Positions 1-8,603 of a DNA stretch of 64,000 nt are shown here, in pieces. The DNA lies in contig CAWFYK010000009.1 of the NCBI GenBank assembly GCA_963820035.1, positions 496,001 through 560,000 of the forward strand. Reading direction: 5' to 3'. The translations under genes and the position numbers were made by a program. Origin of the DNA: JAWWPG01 sp963820035. GTDB taxonomy: Bacteria > Actinomycetota > Actinomycetes > Propionibacteriales > Nocardioidaceae. A model generated the notes under the pieces. The model saw only the letters and a program-made list of their open reading frames with translations, did not search any database and was not told the DNA's origin. Within the stretch, counting starts at the first letter, position 1. Each line of letters begins with the position of its first letter.

Positions 1-507
1 CTCGGCACCGGCATCCAGGAGGACTTCGCGATCGAGCGGCTGCGCTACCACAAGATCGTGATGATGGCGGACGCCGATGTGGACGGCCACCACATCCAGA
101 CGCTCCTGTTGACCCTGCTGTTCCGGTTCATGAAGCCGCTGATCGAAGGGGGCTTCGTCTACCTGGCCCGACCGCCGCTCTACCGGCTCAAGTGGAACAG
201 CCCGCACCCCCATGAGTACGTCTACTCCGACCGCGAGCGGGACGCGCTCGCCGTCTCTGGCCAGCAAGCCGGCAAGAAGCTGCCGAAGGACGCGCCGATC
301 CAGCGTTACAAGGGTCTTGGTGAGATGAACGCCGACGAGCTGTGGGAGACCACGATGGATCCCGACAACCGGCTGCTCATGCAGGTCACCCTCGACGACG
401 CGGCGCAGGCCGACGAGATCTTCTCGATCCTGATGGGCGAGGACGTCGACCAGCGCCGAGCCTTCATCCAGCGCAATGCGAAGGACGTCAGGTTCCTCGA
501 CATCTGA
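1..507 (+). CDS. gyrB: DNA gyrase subunit B, C-terminal part (5' end outside window)
   Basis: The frame is open from base 1 and encodes the last 168 residues of GyrB, the ATPase subunit of the type II topoisomerase that introduces negative supercoils. The TOPRIM acidic motif MMADADVDGHHI is near residue 20 of the fragment, followed by the LLTLLFRFMKPLIEGG block and the family's C-terminal signature QRYKGLGEMNADELWETTMD. It ends RRAFIQRNAKDVRFLDI, the usual actinobacterial terminus, so the 3' end is intact. gyrA follows 55 bases downstream on the same strand, the usual gyrB-gyrA pair beside the origin. Identification is secure; only the start is missing. Confidence 0.98.
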   Translation, partial: LGTGIQEDFAIERLRYHKIVMMADADVDGHHIQTLLLTLLFRFMKPLIEGGFVYLARPPLYRLKWNSPHPHEYVYSDRERDALAVSGQQAGKKLPKDAPIQRYKGLGEMNADELWETTMDPDNRLLMQVTLDDAAQADEIFSILMGEDVDQRRAFIQRNAKDVRFLDI

Positions 508-562
508 GCCCGGCCCTGTCCGCGACCAGCCCAGCAGACCACGACCCTAGAGGGATACCCAG

Positions 563-3298
563 GTGACTGACGACACGACGATCACCCCCGAGCCCGGCGG
601 CCGCATTGAGCCCGTCGAGCTGCAGACCGAGATGCAGCGCGCCTACATCGACTACGCGATGGCGGTCATCGTCGGACGCGCATTGCCCGACGTACGCGAC
701 GGGTTGAAGCCCGTCCACCGTCGGGTGCTCTACGCGATGTACGACGGCGGATACCGTCCGGACCGCGGCTTCTCCAAGTGCTCCCGCGTCGTCGGCGACG
801 TCATGGGCCAGTATCACCCGCACGGTGACAGTGCCATCTACGACACCCTCGTCCGGCTGAGCCAGCCCTGGATCATGCGCGCCCCCCTCGTGTCGGGGCA
901 GGGCAACTTCGGCTCGCCCGGCAACGACCGCGCAGCCGCGATGAGGTATACCGAATGCCGGATGGCGCCGCTGGCGATGGAGATGGTGCGCGACATCGAC
1001 GAGGACACCGTCGACTTCCGCCCCAACTATGACGGCCGCGGCCAGGAGCCGGTGTTGCTGCCGGCTCGGTTCCCGAACCTGCTCGTCAACGGATCGGCTG
1101 GGATCGCCGTCGGGATGGCGACGAACATCCCCCCGCACAACCTTCGCGAGGTCGCCGATGGCGTGCAGTGGGCACTCGCCAACCCCGGCGCCTCGCGCGA
1201 GGAGCTGCTGGATGCGCTCCTGCAACGCATCAAGGGCCCGGACTTCCCGATGGGCGCGCTGATCGTCGGTACCCAAGGCATCGAGCAGGCCTACCGGACC
1301 GGACGTGGCTCCGTGACGATGCGCGCCATCATCGACGTCGAGGAGGACAACAAGAACCGCACCTGCCTGGTGATCACCCAGCTGCCCTACCAGGTCAACC
1401 CGGACAACCTTGCCTTGAAGATCGCCGAGCTGGCCGACTCCGGCCGGGTCCAGGGGATCGCCGACGTACGCGACGACAGCTCCAACCGGAAGGGCCAGCG
1501 ACTTGTCGTCGTCCTCAAGCGCGACGCCGTCGCCCGGGTCGTGCTCAACAACCTCTACAAGCACACGGAGCTGCAGCAGAACTTCAGCTGCAACATGCTC
1601 GCGCTGGTCGACGACGTCCCGCGGACGCTCAGCCTCGACGCGTTCATCAGCAACTGGGTGTCTCACCAGATCGACGTCATCCAGCGGCGCACCCGCTACC
1701 GGCTGCGCAAGGCCGAAGAGGATGCGCACATCTATCGCGGGCTGGCCAAGGCGCTCGACGCCCTCGACGAGGTCATCGCACTGATCCGACGGAGCCAGAC
1801 GACCGACGAGGCTCGCGACGGCCTGATCGGTCTGCTCGACATCGACGAGATCCAGGCCACCGCGATCCTCAACATGCAGCTGCGTAGGCTCGCCGCCCTG
1901 GAGCGGCAGTCGATCATCGACCGGCTCGCCGACCTCGAGCGGGTCATCGCCGACCTCGAGGACATCCTGGCCAGCGAGCAGCGGCAGCGTGACATCGTCA
2001 GCAGCGAGCTGACCACGGTCGTCGACAAGTACGGCGATGTGCGTCGTTCGCAGATCATCCCCGCCGACGGAGACCTGTCGATGGAGGACCTGATCCCCGA
2101 CGAGGATGTCGTCATCACCATCACCCGGGGCGGCTACGCGAAGCGCACTCGCGCCGATCTCTACCGGTTGCAGAAGCGTGGCGGCAAGGGAGTCCGGGGG
2201 GCGACGCTCAAGGGCGACGACTTGGTCGAGCACTTCTTCAGCACGACCAACCACCACTGGCTGCTGTTCTTCACGACGGCGGGCCGCGTCTACCGGACCA
2301 AGGCCTACCACCTGCCCGAGTCGGCTCGGGACGCGAAGGGCGGCCATGTCGCAGGGCTGCTGTCCTTCCAGCCCGACGAGCAGATCGCCCAGGTGCTGGC
2401 GATCCGCGACTACGAGAGCGCTCCCTACCTGGTACTCGCGACCCGAAACGGCTACGTGAAGAAGACCCGGCTGGCTGACTACGACTCGGCACGCCAGGCA
2501 GGCGTCATCGCCATCAACTTCCGTGAGGACGACGACGAGCTGATCGGCGCTGAACTGGTGACCGCTGACGACGACCTGTTGCTGGTGTCGCGGAAGGCCC
2601 AGTCGGTCCGCTTCCGCGCGGACGACTCGCAGTTGCGCCCGATGGGACGGGCCACGAGTGGTGTCACCGGCATGAAGTTCCGTGGCGGCGACAAGCTGCT
2701 GTCGATGTCGGTGATCGCCGCGAGCGACGTGCTGGCCGACGAGAGTGGTTCAGCGGGCGCTGCGGACGACGCGGCTGGGAGCAACGTGGTGGATGAGTCC
2801 GACGTGGTGGCTGGGACGGGTGAGGCGGGTGGGCCGACGGACGAAGGGACCGCTCGCTATGTCTTCACGGTCACCGACGGAGGGTTCGCCAAGCGCACCC
2901 GGGTGTCGCAGTACCGACTGCAGGGGAGAGGCGGAATCGGCATCAAGGCCATGCGGCTCGCCGACGCCCGCGGCTCCCTGGTGGGGGCGATCGTGGTCAC
3001 GGATGCCGACGAGGTGATGGCCGTCCGGGCCAGCGGTCAGGTGACGCGCTCGGCCGCTGCCGACGTCCCGGCCAAGGGACGTGACACCATGGGAGTGAAG
3101 TTCGTCACTGTCGCGGCGGGTGACTCGGTCGTTGCCATCGCCCGAAACGCCGAGCCTGACATCGACGAAGAGTCAACCGAGGCCATCGTGGCCGACGCTG
3201 AAGTTGAGTCAGATGCTGACTCGCGGGAGACTGATCGGGGTGCTGACCCCTCAGTGCCCGGTCTGACGACGGACGTGGATGAGGAGCAACCCGAATGA
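563..3298 (+). CDS. gyrA: DNA gyrase subunit A
   Basis: GyrA (911 aa) is the DNA-cleaving and DNA-wrapping subunit of gyrase. The winged-helix/tower region begins YIDYAMAVIVGRALPDVRDG near residue 28. The catalytic tyrosine is Y129 in AAAMRYTECRM. The quinolone-resistance region reads GDSAIYD at residues 88-94, so serine is at 90 and aspartate at 94 (Mycobacterium tuberculosis numbering), the quinolone-sensitive state. The GyrA-box of the C-terminal beta-pinwheel is QKRGGKG (537-543), a K-for-R variant of QRRGGKG. An acidic Ala/Gly/Asp/Glu insertion of about 40 residues interrupts the pinwheel near 723-764, and the last 45 residues are an acidic tail. The ATG is chosen by the conserved N-terminus. 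The stop overlaps the next gene (ATGA). Confidence 0.98.
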   Translation: MTDDTTITPEPGGRIEPVELQTEMQRAYIDYAMAVIVGRALPDVRDGLKPVHRRVLYAMYDGGYRPDRGFSKCSRVVGDVMGQYHPHGDSAIYDTLVRLSQPWIMRAPLVSGQGNFGSPGNDRAAAMRYTECRMAPLAMEMVRDIDEDTVDFRPNYDGRGQEPVLLPARFPNLLVNGSAGIAVGMATNIPPHNLREVADGVQWALANPGASREELLDALLQRIKGPDFPMGALIVGTQGIEQAYRTGRGSVTMRAIIDVEEDNKNRTCLVITQLPYQVNPDNLALKIAELADSGRVQGIADVRDDSSNRKGQRLVVVLKRDAVARVVLNNLYKHTELQQNFSCNMLALVDDVPRTLSLDAFISNWVSHQIDVIQRRTRYRLRKAEEDAHIYRGLAKALDALDEVIALIRRSQTTDEARDGLIGLLDIDEIQATAILNMQLRRLAALERQSIIDRLADLERVIADLEDILASEQRQRDIVSSELTTVVDKYGDVRRSQIIPADGDLSMEDLIPDEDVVITITRGGYAKRTRADLYRLQKRGGKGVRGATLKGDDLVEHFFSTTNHHWLLFFTTAGRVYRTKAYHLPESARDAKGGHVAGLLSFQPDEQIAQVLAIRDYESAPYLVLATRNGYVKKTRLADYDSARQAGVIAINFREDDDELIGAELVTADDDLLLVSRKAQSVRFRADDSQLRPMGRATSGVTGMKFRGGDKLLSMSVIAASDVLADESGSAGAADDAAGSNVVDESDVVAGTGEAGGPTDEGTARYVFTVTDGGFAKRTRVSQYRLQGRGGIGIKAMRLADARGSLVGAIVVTDADEVMAVRASGQVTRSAAADVPAKGRDTMGVKFVTVAAGDSVVAIARNAEPDIDEESTEAIVADAEVESDADSRETDRGADPSVPGLTTDVDEEQPE

Positions 3299-3942
3299 GC
3301 AACGCCGGCGACAAGGAGTCCTCGGTCCCGCGCGGGCCGCTCGACAAGCCCACCGGCTCGGTGCAAGCCCCCACTCAGGAGATCCCACGGCCGGCCCTGG
3401 GTGAAGGCCGCCCGACGTTCGAGGAGACCGGCAAGACGCTGCCGGTCCCACCCGGCGGCGCCGGTGTCCCGTCCGAGCCTGACCGGGCCAAGGAGGCGAA
3501 GGCCGAGCGGGCTCGCCAGAAGCTGGCCGACCGCGCGGTGCGCAAGGCCGCGTCTCGTCAGCCGCGCCAGACCCGGCGAGCCAAGCTCAGACTGTCGCGG
3601 ATCGACCCGTGGTCGGTCACCAAGACGTCCTTCCTGCTCTCGATCGCGTTCGGCGTGATGTGCGTGGTGGCCGTCTTCCTGGTGTTCTCGATCATGAGCG
3701 CCGCGGGACTGTGGGACAAGGTCAACGAGACGATTCAGCAGGTCGTCAACCAGGACCCGGCGAGCCAGTTCAACATCAAGGACTACGTCGCGATGAGCCG
3801 CGTCATGGGCATCACGATGCTCATCAGCGTGATCGACGTGGTGCTGATCACCGCGTTGTCGACGCTCGGAGCATTCATCTACAACATGTCGGCCGCCATG
3901 CTCGGAGGGGTCGAGGTCACGCTCGCGGAAGACCTCGACTGA
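3295..3942 (+). CDS. DUF3566 transmembrane protein
   Basis: A 215-aa membrane protein whose start overlaps the gyrA stop by four bases, so it is probably translationally coupled. The first ~95 residues are charged, proline-rich and probably disordered. Then comes the DUF3566 core: LRLSRIDPWSVTKTSF, a first membrane segment around FLLSIAFGVMCVVAVFLVFSIM, an extracytoplasmic loop, and a second segment ending in TALSTLGAFIYNMSAAMLGGVEVTLAEDL. This family sits directly after gyrA in most actinobacteria (Rv0007 in M. tuberculosis). Its function is not established. The family call is firm; no role is assigned. Confidence 0.93.
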   Translation: MSNAGDKESSVPRGPLDKPTGSVQAPTQEIPRPALGEGRPTFEETGKTLPVPPGGAGVPSEPDRAKEAKAERARQKLADRAVRKAASRQPRQTRRAKLRLSRIDPWSVTKTSFLLSIAFGVMCVVAVFLVFSIMSAAGLWDKVNETIQQVVNQDPASQFNIKDYVAMSRVMGITMLISVIDVVLITALSTLGAFIYNMSAAMLGGVEVTLAEDLD

Positions 3943-4022
3943 GCATCCGCGCACCCTTCCCGCGGTGCCTCTGCGCTGGGCTTTCGAGCCGTCGGGAGGG
4001 GCTGATGACGCCGGGAACCAGT

Positions 4023-4052
4023 TTGGGAGCCCTCTCGGAGATGCGGTAACCT
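4023..4052 (+). promoter_or_regulatory. Probable promoter of tRNA-Ile
   Basis: TTGGGA at 4023-4028 and TAACCT at 4047-4052 are separated by 18 bases, a plausible SigA-type -35/-10 pair. Transcription would start near 4059, about 18 bases before the mature tRNA-Ile. The match is by eye only. Confidence 0.55.
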
Positions 4053-4076
4053 TCGACGTCGGCGTACGACGCCCGC

Positions 4077-4150
4077 GGGCCTATAGCTCAGACGGTTAGA
4101 GCGCTTCCCTGATAAGGAAGAGGTCAGAGGTTCAAGTCCTCTTAGGCCCA
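4077..4150 (+). tRNA. tRNA-Ile (GAT)
   Basis: A 74-nt cloverleaf. The acceptor arm GGGCCTA pairs with TAGGCCC (4143-4149) and the discriminator is A at 4150. The anticodon stem CTTCC/GGAAG encloses loop CTGATAA with anticodon GAT at 4111-4113. The T arm is present (GAGG-TTCAAGT-CCTC). CCA is not encoded. tRNA-Ile followed by tRNA-Ala just after gyrA is the standard actinobacterial arrangement. Confidence 0.97.
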
Positions 4151-4202
4151 CTGTCAATGGAACCCACGCAACGGGCCACGGAGCCCACGGAAGGGATCAC
4201 CC

Positions 4203-4322
4203 ATGATCAAGAAGCTCATTTTTCTCGCCGCCATCGGGGTCGTCGCGAAGATCGTCCTCAACAAGGTCACCGGCAAGAGCGACGCAGACCTCTGGGCCGA
4301 GGCGACCGACTCGGTCCGCTAG
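4203..4322 (+). CDS. DLW-39 family small protein
   Basis: A 39-residue ORF between tRNA-Ile and tRNA-Ala. It starts MIKKLIFLAAIGVVAKIV, which could form one short membrane-associated helix, and carries the family's eponymous D-L-W at residues 29-31. The length of exactly 39 residues and the position beside the gyrase-linked tRNAs match the DLW-39 family of actinobacteria. AAGG (4190-4193) could serve as the ribosome-binding site. No function is known for this family, and nothing in the sequence suggests one beyond membrane association. Confidence 0.88.
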   Translation: MIKKLIFLAAIGVVAKIVLNKVTGKSDADLWAEATDSVR

Positions 4323-4349
4323 CCTCACCCGGCTCCCGGACCGTCATCC

Positions 4350-4422
4350 GGGGACGTAGCTCAACTGGCAGAGCACTGCCTTTGCAAGGCAGGGGTTGAG
4401 GGTTCGAGTCCCTTCGTCTCCA
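4350..4422 (+). tRNA. tRNA-Ala (TGC)
   Basis: A 73-nt cloverleaf. The acceptor arm GGGGACG pairs with CGTCTCC (4415-4421) and the discriminator is A at 4422. The anticodon stem CTGCC/GGCAG encloses TTTGCAA with anticodon TGC at 4383-4385. The next bases, 4423-4425, read CCA, so the 3' CCA appears to be encoded, unlike in the neighbouring tRNA-Ile. The 200 bases after it, up to the next gene, show no further feature. Confidence 0.97.
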
Positions 4423-4622
4423 CCACCATCCTTGCCCCCGGCCGGCATAACCCGCCGGAACGTCCGCTGGGCTCGGCCTACCGGGTCCGGCGGCGCCATA
4501 TTCAGGCATAGGCGTGGATATTGTCACTAAACGGCCCGGAAAACCGCAATATCACCGCATGAGCGTTGGTTACGTACGCCGACCTGACGAGCGCCAGGGG
4601 AGGGGCGGAGCGCGGCTCGGTT

Positions 4623-5108
4623 TCAGGGTGCGAGGACGCCGTCAGCTGCGCTCTGGAGGGCCGCGATGTCCAGTTTCCTCATCTGCAGCATCGCCGCCAT
4701 AGCGCGCCGGGCACGCTCCGGGTCGGGGTCGGCGAAGATCTCCTCCATCCCGGTCGGCACCACCTGCCAGGACAGGCCGAACCGGTCCTTGAGCCAGCCG
4801 CACTGACTCTCCTCGCCGCCGTCCGTCAGCCGCTTCCAGTAGGAGTCCAGCTCCTGCTGCGTCTCGCAGGTGATCTGGAATGACACCGCCTCGTCGAACG
4901 TGAACTGCGGACCGCCGTTGATGCCGACGAACCGTTGGCCGTCGAGCTCGAACTCCACGGTCATCACGGTGCCGGCCGGTCGCGGTCCGGCCTCGGTGTA
5001 GTGCGTGACGTTGACGATTCGGGAGTTGTCGAAGATGGAGACGTAGAACGCGGCAGCCTCCTCGGCCTCCGTGTCGAACCACAGGTTGGGGATGATCTGG
5101 TGCTTCAT
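4623..5108 (-). CDS. VOC/PhnB-like glyoxalase-fold protein
   Basis: A 161-aa protein of the vicinal-oxygen-chelate superfamily, PhnB/'3-demethylubiquinone methyltransferase-like' subgroup. The N-terminus (KHQIIPNLWFDTEAEEAAAFY) and the later GPQFTFDEAVSFQITCETQQELDSYW and FGLSWQVVP blocks are typical of that subgroup, with paired beta-alpha-beta-beta-beta units. No methyltransferase motif is present, so the old family name should not be read as a function. It stands alone, convergent with the tRNA pair. Substrate and metal are unknown. Confidence 0.85.
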   Translation of the reverse strand: MKHQIIPNLWFDTEAEEAAAFYVSIFDNSRIVNVTHYTEAGPRPAGTVMTVEFELDGQRFVGINGGPQFTFDEAVSFQITCETQQELDSYWKRLTDGGEESQCGWLKDRFGLSWQVVPTGMEEIFADPDPERARRAMAAMLQMRKLDIAALQSAADGVLAP

Positions 5109-5203
5109 CGGGGGCGTCCTCTCGTCCGGTCGGGGGTTACCTCGGCAGAGCCTGTACTGGGTAGACCTACCGAGCGGGAGAAACTCATCGGACGGTGTGG
5201 CCG

Positions 5204-6370
5204 CTACTCGTAGACGAGCTTCTGCGGGCCTGGGTAGACGTAGGACAAGGCGTCGCGGAGCCGGTCGCGCCAGTTCTCCCAGCTGTGCCCGTCACGCACT
5301 TCGTCGAAGCGCACGGCGACCCCGGCGGCCTCGAGCGTCAGCACCATCGCCCGGTTCGGCACGATCAGCGGTTCGTAGACCCCGCAGGAGAGGAACGCCC
5401 GGTTGGCGACCCTCCGTGGCCTGGCCCGGAAGCGGTTGACGAACTTCACCACCGGGTCGAAGGCCGGCCCGCCACCGTGGTCGGTCGCGATGTCGGTGAA
5501 GACGAACGAACCTGACATCAGGGCCAGCCGGCCATAGGTGTCCGGTGAGCGGTTCGCCGCTGCGAGCGAGGCGATGGCTCCGAAGCTCGACCCGAGCAGA
5601 CAGCGGCCGGACGGCTGGCGGGCCAGCGGCAGCTCGCTCTCCAGCGTCGGAAGCAGTTCGGTCGTGACGTAGCGCGAATGTGCCGTGGAGTTGGCGTACT
5701 CCACCAGCCGGTCGCCGGGGTTGAGGAACGCCACCACCATCTCGGCGATGTCCAGCCGGTGGATCAGGTTGTCGAGGACCACCTTCGCTGACGCGTACTG
5801 CAGGAAGTCGGCGCCGTCGTGGACGACGAGCAGCGGGTACTTCGCCGCGCGCCGGAACCGGGCCGGCAGATACAGCGTGACCTCGCAGTCACGGCGAAGT
5901 GCTTTGCTGGGCACCACCATCTGGGTCAGGTCGCCTGGCCGCGCGTCCGGGTGCGGCAGCGTCCACTCGGGAGTCTCGTAGCCGTGGGCGAAGCACACGG
6001 ACGAGCTGCCCATCGGGCTGTGGGACAGGGCCGGGTTGAGCGGGTCGTTGAAGCGCTCGCGGTGGTCTCCCCGCCGTACCTCGATCTGGTACTCGACCCG
6101 GGAGCGCTCGGGGAGCTCGAGGACCAGGTACCAGAGGTCGGTGCCGCGGAGCCGGCGCAGCGGGAGCAGGTTGGGCAACCCGACGATGCGCTGAGCGATG
6201 TGGACCTCGTCGGCCTCGCCGCGGAACAGGAATGTGCAGCGGGCGCCTTCGACGATAGGGATCGTGTTGCTGGCGATGAACTCGTCGATGTCGGCGGCCT
6301 CGAGCGGCATCCGCTCCTTCAGCCGGTTGACCGCCAGACGTCGGCTCGGAGCCTCGACCGGGGTGGTCAC
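5204..6370 (-). CDS. Enterochelin-esterase-like alpha/beta hydrolase
   Basis: A 388-aa protein with two parts. Residues ~1-140 resemble the Ig/isoamylase-like N-terminal domain of Fes-type esterases (FLFRGEADEV...YLVLELPERSRVEYQIEV). From about 150 there is an alpha/beta-hydrolase core with the oxyanion strand LLVVHDGADFL, nucleophile elbow LLGSSFGAIASL (serine) and a C-terminal histidine in RDGHSWENWRDRL. It is the last gene of a minus-strand operon after an ATP-grasp ligase and an S51-like protein. Its GTG start overlaps the upstream stop (GTGA). By context it may hydrolyse or transfer an ester or amide in the product of the ligases. The true substrate is unknown, and Fes-like folds also include trehalose-ester enzymes. 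Confidence 0.8.
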   Translation of the reverse strand: MTTPVEAPSRRLAVNRLKERMPLEAADIDEFIASNTIPIVEGARCTFLFRGEADEVHIAQRIVGLPNLLPLRRLRGTDLWYLVLELPERSRVEYQIEVRRGDHRERFNDPLNPALSHSPMGSSSVCFAHGYETPEWTLPHPDARPGDLTQMVVPSKALRRDCEVTLYLPARFRRAAKYPLLVVHDGADFLQYASAKVVLDNLIHRLDIAEMVVAFLNPGDRLVEYANSTAHSRYVTTELLPTLESELPLARQPSGRCLLGSSFGAIASLAAANRSPDTYGRLALMSGSFVFTDIATDHGGGPAFDPVVKFVNRFRARPRRVANRAFLSCGVYEPLIVPNRAMVLTLEAAGVAVRFDEVRDGHSWENWRDRLRDALSYVYPGPQKLVYE

Positions 6371-7287
6371 TCCTCCTCCAAGGTGAGGATGCGCCCATCA
6401 GCACGAACGACGCGGGCGTTCGGTGGCAGCCCTCCGTCGGCTGGTAGATCCAGCCGGACGCCGTCATCGAGGACCACGCATCTGCTCGGGGCGAAGCGGC
6501 CGGCCAGCTCGGCCATCCGCGCCGGCTCGTCGGTGCGCAGCCGGCGCCTCGCGTCCGGCAGGAAGACCGCGTCGCGGACCAGGCCCAGCCCGTCGTCGTA
6601 GATCTCGGCGGGGGCCGGGCCCTGCGGGGTGCGGTCGTGGAACAACACCACCCGTTCGGTGAGTGCCATCGCTCCCGCAGACCAGGCCACCACCTCCGCC
6701 GGCGCGAAGCCGCCGACATCGAACAGCTGCAGCACGTGCAGCAGCACTCCGACGTGCCCACCGGCCACGAAGAGCGCCGCCGCCTGTCCGAGGATCTCCC
6801 GAACCGCCAACCGGTGCTCGATCACCACCGGCCGCTCGGCCACCCCGAACGTGGCGTCGAACTCCTCGGTGGCCGATCTCACCCGGGCCACGTGCCGGTC
6901 GTCGACGAGGCGTACGACGGCCTCGGCGTCGGCCAGCGCGGCCTCGATCGCGCGGGGCCGGTCGCCGCTGCGCAAGGCGAGCAGCTCGCGGGCTCCGAGG
7001 GCGGCCTCGAGCTGCACGAGATGGAGCAGCCGCAGCTCGTCCAAGGCGGTCCGGTGCTCCAGCTCGGCGATGGCGAACTCGCGGTCCCGCTCCTGGACGT
7101 CGAGCCAGCGGCCGTAGAGGTTCAGGTTGCGGCTCCGGCCGGCGAGCAGCCCGTCGAGCTCGGAGTCGTCGGGCTCCCGCTCCTGCCACCCGGCCGTCAC
7201 GGTGGCCAGGGGACCTGCCAGGTCGAGCGATCGGAGCACCTGGTCGACGGTGGGCCGCCGTTGCGGCCCGAGCACGGTCAGGTGCAC
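6367..7287 (-). CDS. Type-1 glutamine-amidotransferase-like / peptidase S51 (cyanophycinase-like) protein
   Basis: About 306 aa. The last ~180 residues show the class-I GATase-like fold of peptidase E and cyanophycinase: AALFVAGGHVGVLLHVLQLF, then the nucleophile elbow AWSAGAMAL with a serine in the place expected for S51 peptidases, then RVVLFHDRTPQGP. The first ~120 residues are helical and charged. The start is set at GTG 7287, seven bases after the ATP-grasp stop; upstream codons in this frame belong to the overlapping ATP-grasp gene. S51 members cleave Asp-containing dipeptides or cyanophycin, so lying between an ATP-grasp ligase and an esterase suggests processing or release of a peptide-like product. 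That role is inference. Confidence 0.7.
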   Translation of the reverse strand: MHLTVLGPQRRPTVDQVLRSLDLAGPLATVTAGWQEREPDDSELDGLLAGRSRNLNLYGRWLDVQERDREFAIAELEHRTALDELRLLHLVQLEAALGARELLALRSGDRPRAIEAALADAEAVVRLVDDRHVARVRSATEEFDATFGVAERPVVIEHRLAVREILGQAAALFVAGGHVGVLLHVLQLFDVGGFAPAEVVAWSAGAMALTERVVLFHDRTPQGPAPAEIYDDGLGLVRDAVFLPDARRRLRTDEPARMAELAGRFAPSRCVVLDDGVRLDLPADGGLPPNARVVRADGRILTLEEE

Positions 7288-7294
7288 GCGCGGC

Positions 7295-8527
7295 TCATTG
7301 GGCGTAGACGTGGACGGTGCGACCGACATCGTCGAGCATCCCGCGCAGCACGTCGTAGTCGGGGTGCCGCATCCGCACGTAGGCATTGGCCATATAGCCG
7401 GCCGCCACCGGTTGGGTCGGGGTGCCCGGCCCCGGCAGGTGCGCGTCGATGACCCACTCGCCGTGTCGCACCTGGATGTCGTCGATGCCCGAGTAGCCGC
7501 TGATCTGCCCGTCGCGGTCGGGCCGCAGCGCCACGATCCCGCTGGCGAACCGGCGGGAGGGCTTGGCACCGACGTCGCCATGCACGATCGCGTTAGCCCA
7601 CTCCCGATAGACGTCGACGTCGTTGCCCGCGGAGTAGAGGTCCCAGGCCCCCACACCGGGAGGCCGGCAGCCGATCTCCGAGAACCGGAGCCCCTTCGGA
7701 CCGAAGAACCACTCCATGTGCGTGGCGCTGGTGCCGATGCCGAGGGCCTCGTTGACCCGGTGGCCCATCTCGCGCAGCTGGGAGTAGTCCGCGACGGAGT
7801 CCACCCGGTTGGTCGAGATGAACTGCGGGGAGATCCAGCGCGCGCGCATGGCGTCGAGCACGTTGGGGAAGTAGTGCGAGACGAAGTCGAGCGCCGGCTG
7901 GCCGTCGATGCTCAAGGTGTCGTAGAAACCCTCGTGGCCCTGGACGAACTCCTCCACCGCGATCGAGGCGACACCCTGGGCGCCGAACGTCGACAGCGCC
8001 GCCTCGAGCGCTCGTCGGTCGTCGACGCGGATGGTGTCGAGCGCGCCCGCGCCGCTGCGTGGCTTCAGGATCAGCGGGTAGCCCACCGCGGCGACGAACT
8101 GGTAGACCTCGTCCGCGGAGTCGGCCGCCGTGGACGCCGCCGTCGGCACGCCCGCTGCGCGGAGCGTCTCCTTCATCGACGGCTTGTCGCGGCACAGCCA
8201 CGCGGTGCGCACCGACGTCCCAGGGATCGTGCACGTCTCCCGGACCTGCGCCGTCGACAGCGTGTGCGACTCGATGGTGGCCTCGAGCCGGTCCACCCAG
8301 ACCTTGTCCTGGATCCAGCGGACGGCGTCCGTCAGGACGCCGACGTCCGTGACGTTGGGCACCTGGTGGTAGTGCCGCATCCAGCCCTTCAGCTGGTCGT
8401 CCAGCATGTCCTCGGGAGACTCCCCGATCCCGATGACAGTCGCTCCTGTCTCGGCAAGCGCCCGCACGAACTCGCGCTGGTTGGGTGGGAAGAACGGCTC
8501 AACGAAAACGACGTTCACCCGGGGCAT
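7295..8527 (-). CDS. ATP-grasp ligase A
   Basis: 410 aa, carboxylate-amine ligase type of the ATP-grasp superfamily. A Rossmann-like pre-ATP-grasp domain begins PRVNVVFVEPFFPPNQREFVRAL. The substrate/ATP region has DKPSMKETLRAAGVPT, the ATP-binding lysine in GYPLILKPRSGAGALDT, and EEFVQGHEGFYDTLS. The Mg-binding block is THMEWFFGPKGLRFSEIGCRPPG. It shares the THMEW(F/Y) and E(I/V)xxRPPG motifs with the two ligase genes just across a divergent promoter, so the three are paralogues. Start ATG 8527 is chosen by alignment to those paralogues; the frame stays open further upstream but antisense to ligase B. It heads an operon with the S51-like protein and the esterase. Confidence 0.85.
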   Translation of the reverse strand: MPRVNVVFVEPFFPPNQREFVRALAETGATVIGIGESPEDMLDDQLKGWMRHYHQVPNVTDVGVLTDAVRWIQDKVWVDRLEATIESHTLSTAQVRETCTIPGTSVRTAWLCRDKPSMKETLRAAGVPTAASTAADSADEVYQFVAAVGYPLILKPRSGAGALDTIRVDDRRALEAALSTFGAQGVASIAVEEFVQGHEGFYDTLSIDGQPALDFVSHYFPNVLDAMRARWISPQFISTNRVDSVADYSQLREMGHRVNEALGIGTSATHMEWFFGPKGLRFSEIGCRPPGVGAWDLYSAGNDVDVYREWANAIVHGDVGAKPSRRFASGIVALRPDRDGQISGYSGIDDIQVRHGEWVIDAHLPGPGTPTQPVAAGYMANAYVRMRHPDYDVLRGMLDDVGRTVHVYAQ

Positions 8528-8603
8528 GCTATCGGCTCCCGCGGCGGTCCGCTCTGGCTCCGCCGGGTGCGGGGCGTCGTCCACAGGCGTAGCGTGCAGG
8601 GCC
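8528..8603. promoter_or_regulatory. Divergent promoter region between ATP-grasp ligases A and B
   Basis: A 76-bp spacer between two divergently transcribed paralogous ligase genes. On the plus strand TAGCGT at 8590-8595 lies eight bases before the ATG of ligase B, the spacing expected of a -10 element giving a nearly leaderless mRNA. No clear operator palindrome was seen. The shared spacer suggests coordinated expression of both arms. Confidence 0.5.

Noticed and set aside
488..2347. 619-codon open frame antisense to gyrA
   Set aside because: High-GC codon bias keeps the opposite strand open; its translation shows no domain, and gyrA is clearly the real gene.
8406..8603. N-terminal extension of ATP-grasp ligase B
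   Set aside because: The 66 extra codons are antisense to ligase A and do not align with the paralogues; ATG 8604 does.
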